26,626 nucleotides of DNA from an uncultured Bacilli bacterium. Lineage in GTDB: Bacteria; Bacillota_I; Bacilli_A; RF39; UBA660. The stretch covers positions 1 to 26,626 of the forward strand of contig CAKPQS010000018.1 in assembly GCA_934179675.1 (NCBI GenBank), given 5' to 3'. The notes below the pieces were generated by a model. The model had not been told where the DNA came from and searched no databases. It worked only from the letters and a program-made list of their open reading frames with translations. Shown in pieces: positions 24,107-26,626 of the stretch (position 1 is the first letter of the stretch; every line of letters begins with the position of its first letter). Position numbers and translations under genes: made by a program.

Positions 24107-25840
24107 ATGGATTTATATAAAGAATTAGGCGTTTTAATAAATCAATTAAAAAATATTTTTACTTCGAATAATGGTAAAATATTATATGATAAAAAAGCGC
24201 AAGATAAAGTAAATCATTTATTAGAAAAAATTGCTAATTTATCAAAAACTTTTGAAAACAATATTAAAAATGAAAGAAGAAATATTAAAGATGAACTTAC
24301 AATAATAGATACTGAAACAGGCGAAAAAGTTGAATTAGTGGATGTAAATAGTATAGGTAATAGAGTAAAAAATATTCTCTCTAAAAATAGTATTTTTTCT
24401 TGTTTAAAATCGTTAGCTTTAACTAATAAATGTGCACATATATTTGATGGAGATATAAAAAGAATAAAATCTAATATTGAAAAATACTATAATTTAATAT
24501 ATTATCCATCTTTTGATAAAAGTACATTCAGTTTTATGGATTCTATTGAACAAGTTTTCCCACAAACAAATTTCTTTATTTATAATTTAGATGGAATAGA
24601 AGAATATCAGTTCAATAAAATATGCAATGCTTTGTTCAGTGATAATAAATTAAATAAGGGCGCAAAAATAAATATATTAAAAAGTTTAAACATTACATTT
24701 GATATTAAAAATGAATCACAAATTAATGATATATTTGAAAAAATAAAAAATCAAAAAGAAAATCTTGTTTATTCATACCTTATACAACAATATAAAACTG
24801 GTAAGTACATTGTATCATTGCAAAGTAAAATGTTTGCTATTAAAGATGAATATATATCGATGATAGGACAATTATTAAAAAAAGATGAGAGATTTGCAAA
24901 TTTAAAATATGAATTAATAAGGACACCAGATGCTACTCCTGGATTTGAATATATGCTAATAATTGATGATATGGATTTACAATATTATATTGAAGTTCAT
25001 ATGCCAAATTTTGTTGCCACTAGTTTAATGAAACAATATGGTTTATTTGAAAGTAAAGAAAGAGCAACTCAAAAATTAGGTGCATCGGCAGTTTATGAAA
25101 GATCAAAAGATGAAATTAATAAAGTTTTAAATGCTTTAAATACTGGGTTATTAGATACAAAAGGAGAAAAAAGAGCACAAATTATAACTAGAGGATACAC
25201 TACAGCTGGCGGAGGTATTGTTGCTGATGATTTACAAACTGAATTTTCAAGCGGTAAAGTTGATTCGGAAAAAGTTGAAAGTAGATTAGAAGATTATTCT
25301 TTTCTTACTGATAAAATTGAAGAGCCATTATCACTTTTAGAAAAATATTTAGTTTCTAATGAAATACATTTAAATGAGATTGAATTTAATAGAGAAATAC
25401 AAAGAAATGAAAATTATCCACTAAATCTTACTAAGATCATTGCCCATAAAAACTATTATAATATTTATATTAATTTTAATGATGATAATAAAAAAGAATT
25501 TATAAAATATTCTTTAAACGAACTTAAAAATGGTGATGCTTTTGATAAGACAATTCTTCAAACTATTTACAATAATATTTATAATTATGATTATGATTTG
25601 ATTGGGAAATTATTGATAAATAAAAACATATTAAAAGAAGAATTTGTTTATAATATAAAATATACAATTGACGAAATGTTAAATATAAATAAAGAAGATA
25701 TAAATATAAATAGTTATATTAATAAAAATTTGATATATAATCAAAAAGAAAAGATTAACAGTTTAATGAATGAGTACATAAGTAAATATCTATATGATGA
25801 ATATGATAAGGAGAATAATAAAAATGGACCTACAAAATAA
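24107..25840 (+). CDS. Unrecognised 577-aa protein of the accessory island
   Basis: Not recognised. A soluble, charged, largely helical protein with no signal peptide or membrane helix. Residues ~225-345 look like the most conserved core: KDEYISMIGQLLKKDERF, then RTPDATPGFEYMLIIDD and QYYIEVHMP (~280-305), a strand-loop-strand that faintly recalls the EVH/EIQ strand of RelA/SpoT-like folds, too weak to name. A Gly-rich stretch, ITRGYTTAGGGIVADD (~365), interrupts the helices. The C-terminal ~170 residues are Asn/Lys/Ile-rich. The start is ATG 24107, five bases after GGAGG; the in-frame ATG at 24095 overlaps that site. It overlaps the next gene by 17 nt. Beside a methylase and a structured RNA, a defence or mobile-element role is possible but unproven. 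Confidence 0.7.
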   Translation: MDLYKELGVLINQLKNIFTSNNGKILYDKKAQDKVNHLLEKIANLSKTFENNIKNERRNIKDELTIIDTETGEKVELVDVNSIGNRVKNILSKNSIFSCLKSLALTNKCAHIFDGDIKRIKSNIEKYYNLIYYPSFDKSTFSFMDSIEQVFPQTNFFIYNLDGIEEYQFNKICNALFSDNKLNKGAKINILKSLNITFDIKNESQINDIFEKIKNQKENLVYSYLIQQYKTGKYIVSLQSKMFAIKDEYISMIGQLLKKDERFANLKYELIRTPDATPGFEYMLIIDDMDLQYYIEVHMPNFVATSLMKQYGLFESKERATQKLGASAVYERSKDEINKVLNALNTGLLDTKGEKRAQIITRGYTTAGGGIVADDLQTEFSSGKVDSEKVESRLEDYSFLTDKIEEPLSLLEKYLVSNEIHLNEIEFNREIQRNENYPLNLTKIIAHKNYYNIYINFNDDNKKEFIKYSLNELKNGDAFDKTILQTIYNNIYNYDYDLIGKLLINKNILKEEFVYNIKYTIDEMLNINKEDININSYINKNLIYNQKEKINSLMNEYISKYLYDEYDKENNKNGPTK

Positions 25841-26024
25841 AGAAAAAAAAATATATAATCAACTTATAATTTTTCAAAATGGGGACGATAAAGATAAGTC
25901 ATTTGCTTTTGAATGTATTGGCTATTTAGGAAATGAATATATTCATGATCCTCTTGAAAAAAGATTAAATATAATTGAAGAAAAAATTATACAATATCTT
26001 AATAAAAAAGAAAAAAATAAGTAG
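25824..26024 (+). CDS. Small 66-67-aa hypothetical protein, partner of the 577-aa gene
   Basis: Not recognised. It starts at ATG 25824 with AAGGAG ten bases upstream, inside the end of the previous gene (17-nt overlap). The protein is charged and helical, with one mixed region FAFECIGYLGNEYIHDP (~28-44) and a Lys/Glu-rich C-terminal helix. Overlap, size and the terminator directly after it suggest a two-gene unit in which this small protein binds or regulates the large one (inference). Confidence 0.6.
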   Translation: MDLQNKEKKIYNQLIIFQNGDDKDKSFAFECIGYLGNEYIHDPLEKRLNIIEEKIIQYLNKKEKNK

Positions 26025-26034
26025 TATCAAGTTA

Positions 26035-26065
26035 AAAGAGATGGGGTAAAACTCATCTCTTTGTT
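26035..26065. terminator. Terminator after the small hypothetical gene
   Basis: Stem AAAGAGATG/CATCTCTTT with a 10-nt loop; A-rich on one side and T-rich on the other, so it may serve the opposing YhcG fragment too. Confidence 0.65.
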
Positions 26066-26074
26066 AATATTGAT

Positions 26075-26380
26075 TTATTTTTCATTATTTAAAACTTTTT
26101 CTACTTCATTAATTAATTGTTCTTTATTTGGAATATAATAAGTATATGTTGAAGCAAATATATTATTAGATAATCCACCTAAAGCATATTCCAACATTAC
26201 TTTATCTTTTTCGGCACATAGTATAATCCCTATTGGTTTACCATCGTCTTTGCTATTTATTGCCTGTTCATAATAGTTCAAATACATATTCATTTGTCCT
26301 AAATTTTCAGCTTTTAACTTATTCATCTTTAAATCTATTAAAACATAAGATTTTAAAAACTTATTGTAAAATACCATCAT
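26075..26380 (-). pseudogene. C-terminal fragment of a YhcG/DUF1016 PD-(D/E)xK nuclease
   Basis: The 101 residues match only the C-terminal nuclease half of YhcG (DUF1016) proteins: FYNKFLKSYVLIDLK with the catalytic Asp-x-Lys, LGQMNMYLNYYEQ, PIGIILCAEKDKVMLEYAL and NNIFASTYTYYIP. Full-length members are ~330-370 aa with an N-terminal DUF1016_N domain, which is missing. The apparent ATG (26380-26378) is in the middle of what should be a continuous fold, and immediately upstream the DNA switches to a serine recombinase in another frame. It is therefore a remnant, not a complete gene. YhcG-type nucleases are often linked to restriction-modification loci and defence islands. Confidence 0.8.
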
Positions 26381-26528
26381 CTACATAATAATCCTTTATC
26401 TCATAACCTTTAAACTTACAAAATGCTTCCAATCTTTCTTTTTGCTCTGGTAAACTAAATCCCTCACGAGCCTGATCATCAGTGCTTACTCTTTGGTACA
26501 GACCACAAATCTTTTTCTTTTCATTCAT
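26361..26528 (-). pseudogene. N-terminal fragment of a large serine recombinase
   Basis: ATG at 26528-26526 has AAGGAGTTGAT upstream (minus strand). The first ~50 codons read GLYQRVSTDDQAREGFSL, PEQKERLEAF, KGYEIKDYYVDDG: the resolvase catalytic segment with the nucleophile Ser in the YxRVSTxxQ motif, as in large serine recombinases of ICEs and phages. After DDG the family normally continues (Y/F)SG...RP; here the sequence ends GILQ-stop within bases that belong to the YhcG fragment. The recombinase lacks all of the catalytic core after ~50 residues. It overlaps the YhcG fragment by ~20 nt in a different frame, marking the deletion or recombination junction near 26375-26381. Confidence 0.85.
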
Positions 26529-26551
26529 TAAAATCAACTCCTTTACATAAC

Positions 26552-26626
26552 AAAAAAACTAACTATTTCTAGTTAGTATTTATTACTCTCAGAAGTTAAT
26601 TTCCGAGTTTCCTATCAATTTGGAGC
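26552..26626 (-). promoter_or_regulatory. Structured RNA, element B, in the leader of the recombinase fragment (cut by the window end)
   Basis: On the minus strand: GCTCC (26626-26622), GATA (26616-26613), a 7-bp hairpin CTCGGAA/TTCTGAG (26607-26588) with a G.U at the fourth pair, then a terminator ACTAACTA-GAAA-TAGTTAGT (26577-26558) and seven Ts ending at 26552. Order and spacing match element A. The gap to the recombinase start codon is only ~23 nt, filled by its ribosome binding site. There is no room for a separate promoter, so expression must depend on read-through of this terminator. Confidence 0.6.

Noticed and set aside
24947..25020. RelA/SpoT-like synthetase domain in the 577-aa protein
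   Set aside because: Only a vague strand similarity (YYIEVHMP); the substrate-binding Arg/Lys/Asp pattern of (p)ppGpp synthetases is not visible.

Overview
The window is very AT-rich DNA from a low-GC Gram-positive bacterium (Bacillota). TGA is a real stop here (genes ending at 5969 and 22226) and Trp is TGG, so this is not a code-4 Mollicute. Two D,D-carboxypeptidases and a sortase mean it has a peptidoglycan wall. Pyruvate:ferredoxin oxidoreductase means anaerobic metabolism. An uncultured gut lineage of Bacilli or Clostridia fits, but the exact taxon is inference. Shine-Dalgarno sites are of the AAGGAGGTGAT type, and many promoters carry an extended -10 (TGnTATAAT). There are no tRNA, rRNA or CRISPR loci.

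Bases 1-4700 hold cell-surface genes: the 3' part of a BspA-like repeat protein, then a thioester-domain adhesin with prealbumin-like (Cna-B/SpaA) repeats whose 3' end overlaps its own small sortase gene, then a convergent VanY-type carboxypeptidase. A DacF/PBP5-type carboxypeptidase is divergent from vanY.

Bases 5970-18650 are mostly housekeeping or conserved genes on the + strand: a tight Y-family polymerase / YolD / DUF1848 operon, a YugP-type membrane zinc protease, yqeG-yqeH (ribosome assembly), a HerA-like ATPase translationally coupled to nifJ, and recG. Between nifJ and recG lies a probable minus-strand sRNA of about 92 nt with its own promoter and terminator.

Bases 18650-26626 look like an accessory island. 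It begins with two tandem terminator-ended RNA candidates. It continues with a membrane coiled-coil protein plus amidoligase pair, a candidate PD-(D/E)xK nuclease convergent with an N4/N6 DNA methyltransferase, a divergent unrecognised 577-aa protein with an overlapping 67-aa partner, and a scar where a serine-recombinase N-terminus is joined to the C-terminus of a YhcG (DUF1016) nuclease. A structured RNA element occurs twice on the minus strand, beside the methyltransferase and directly in front of the recombinase fragment. Its hairpin keeps a G.U wobble at the same position in both copies. This duplicated element is the most promising undescribed feature of the window.
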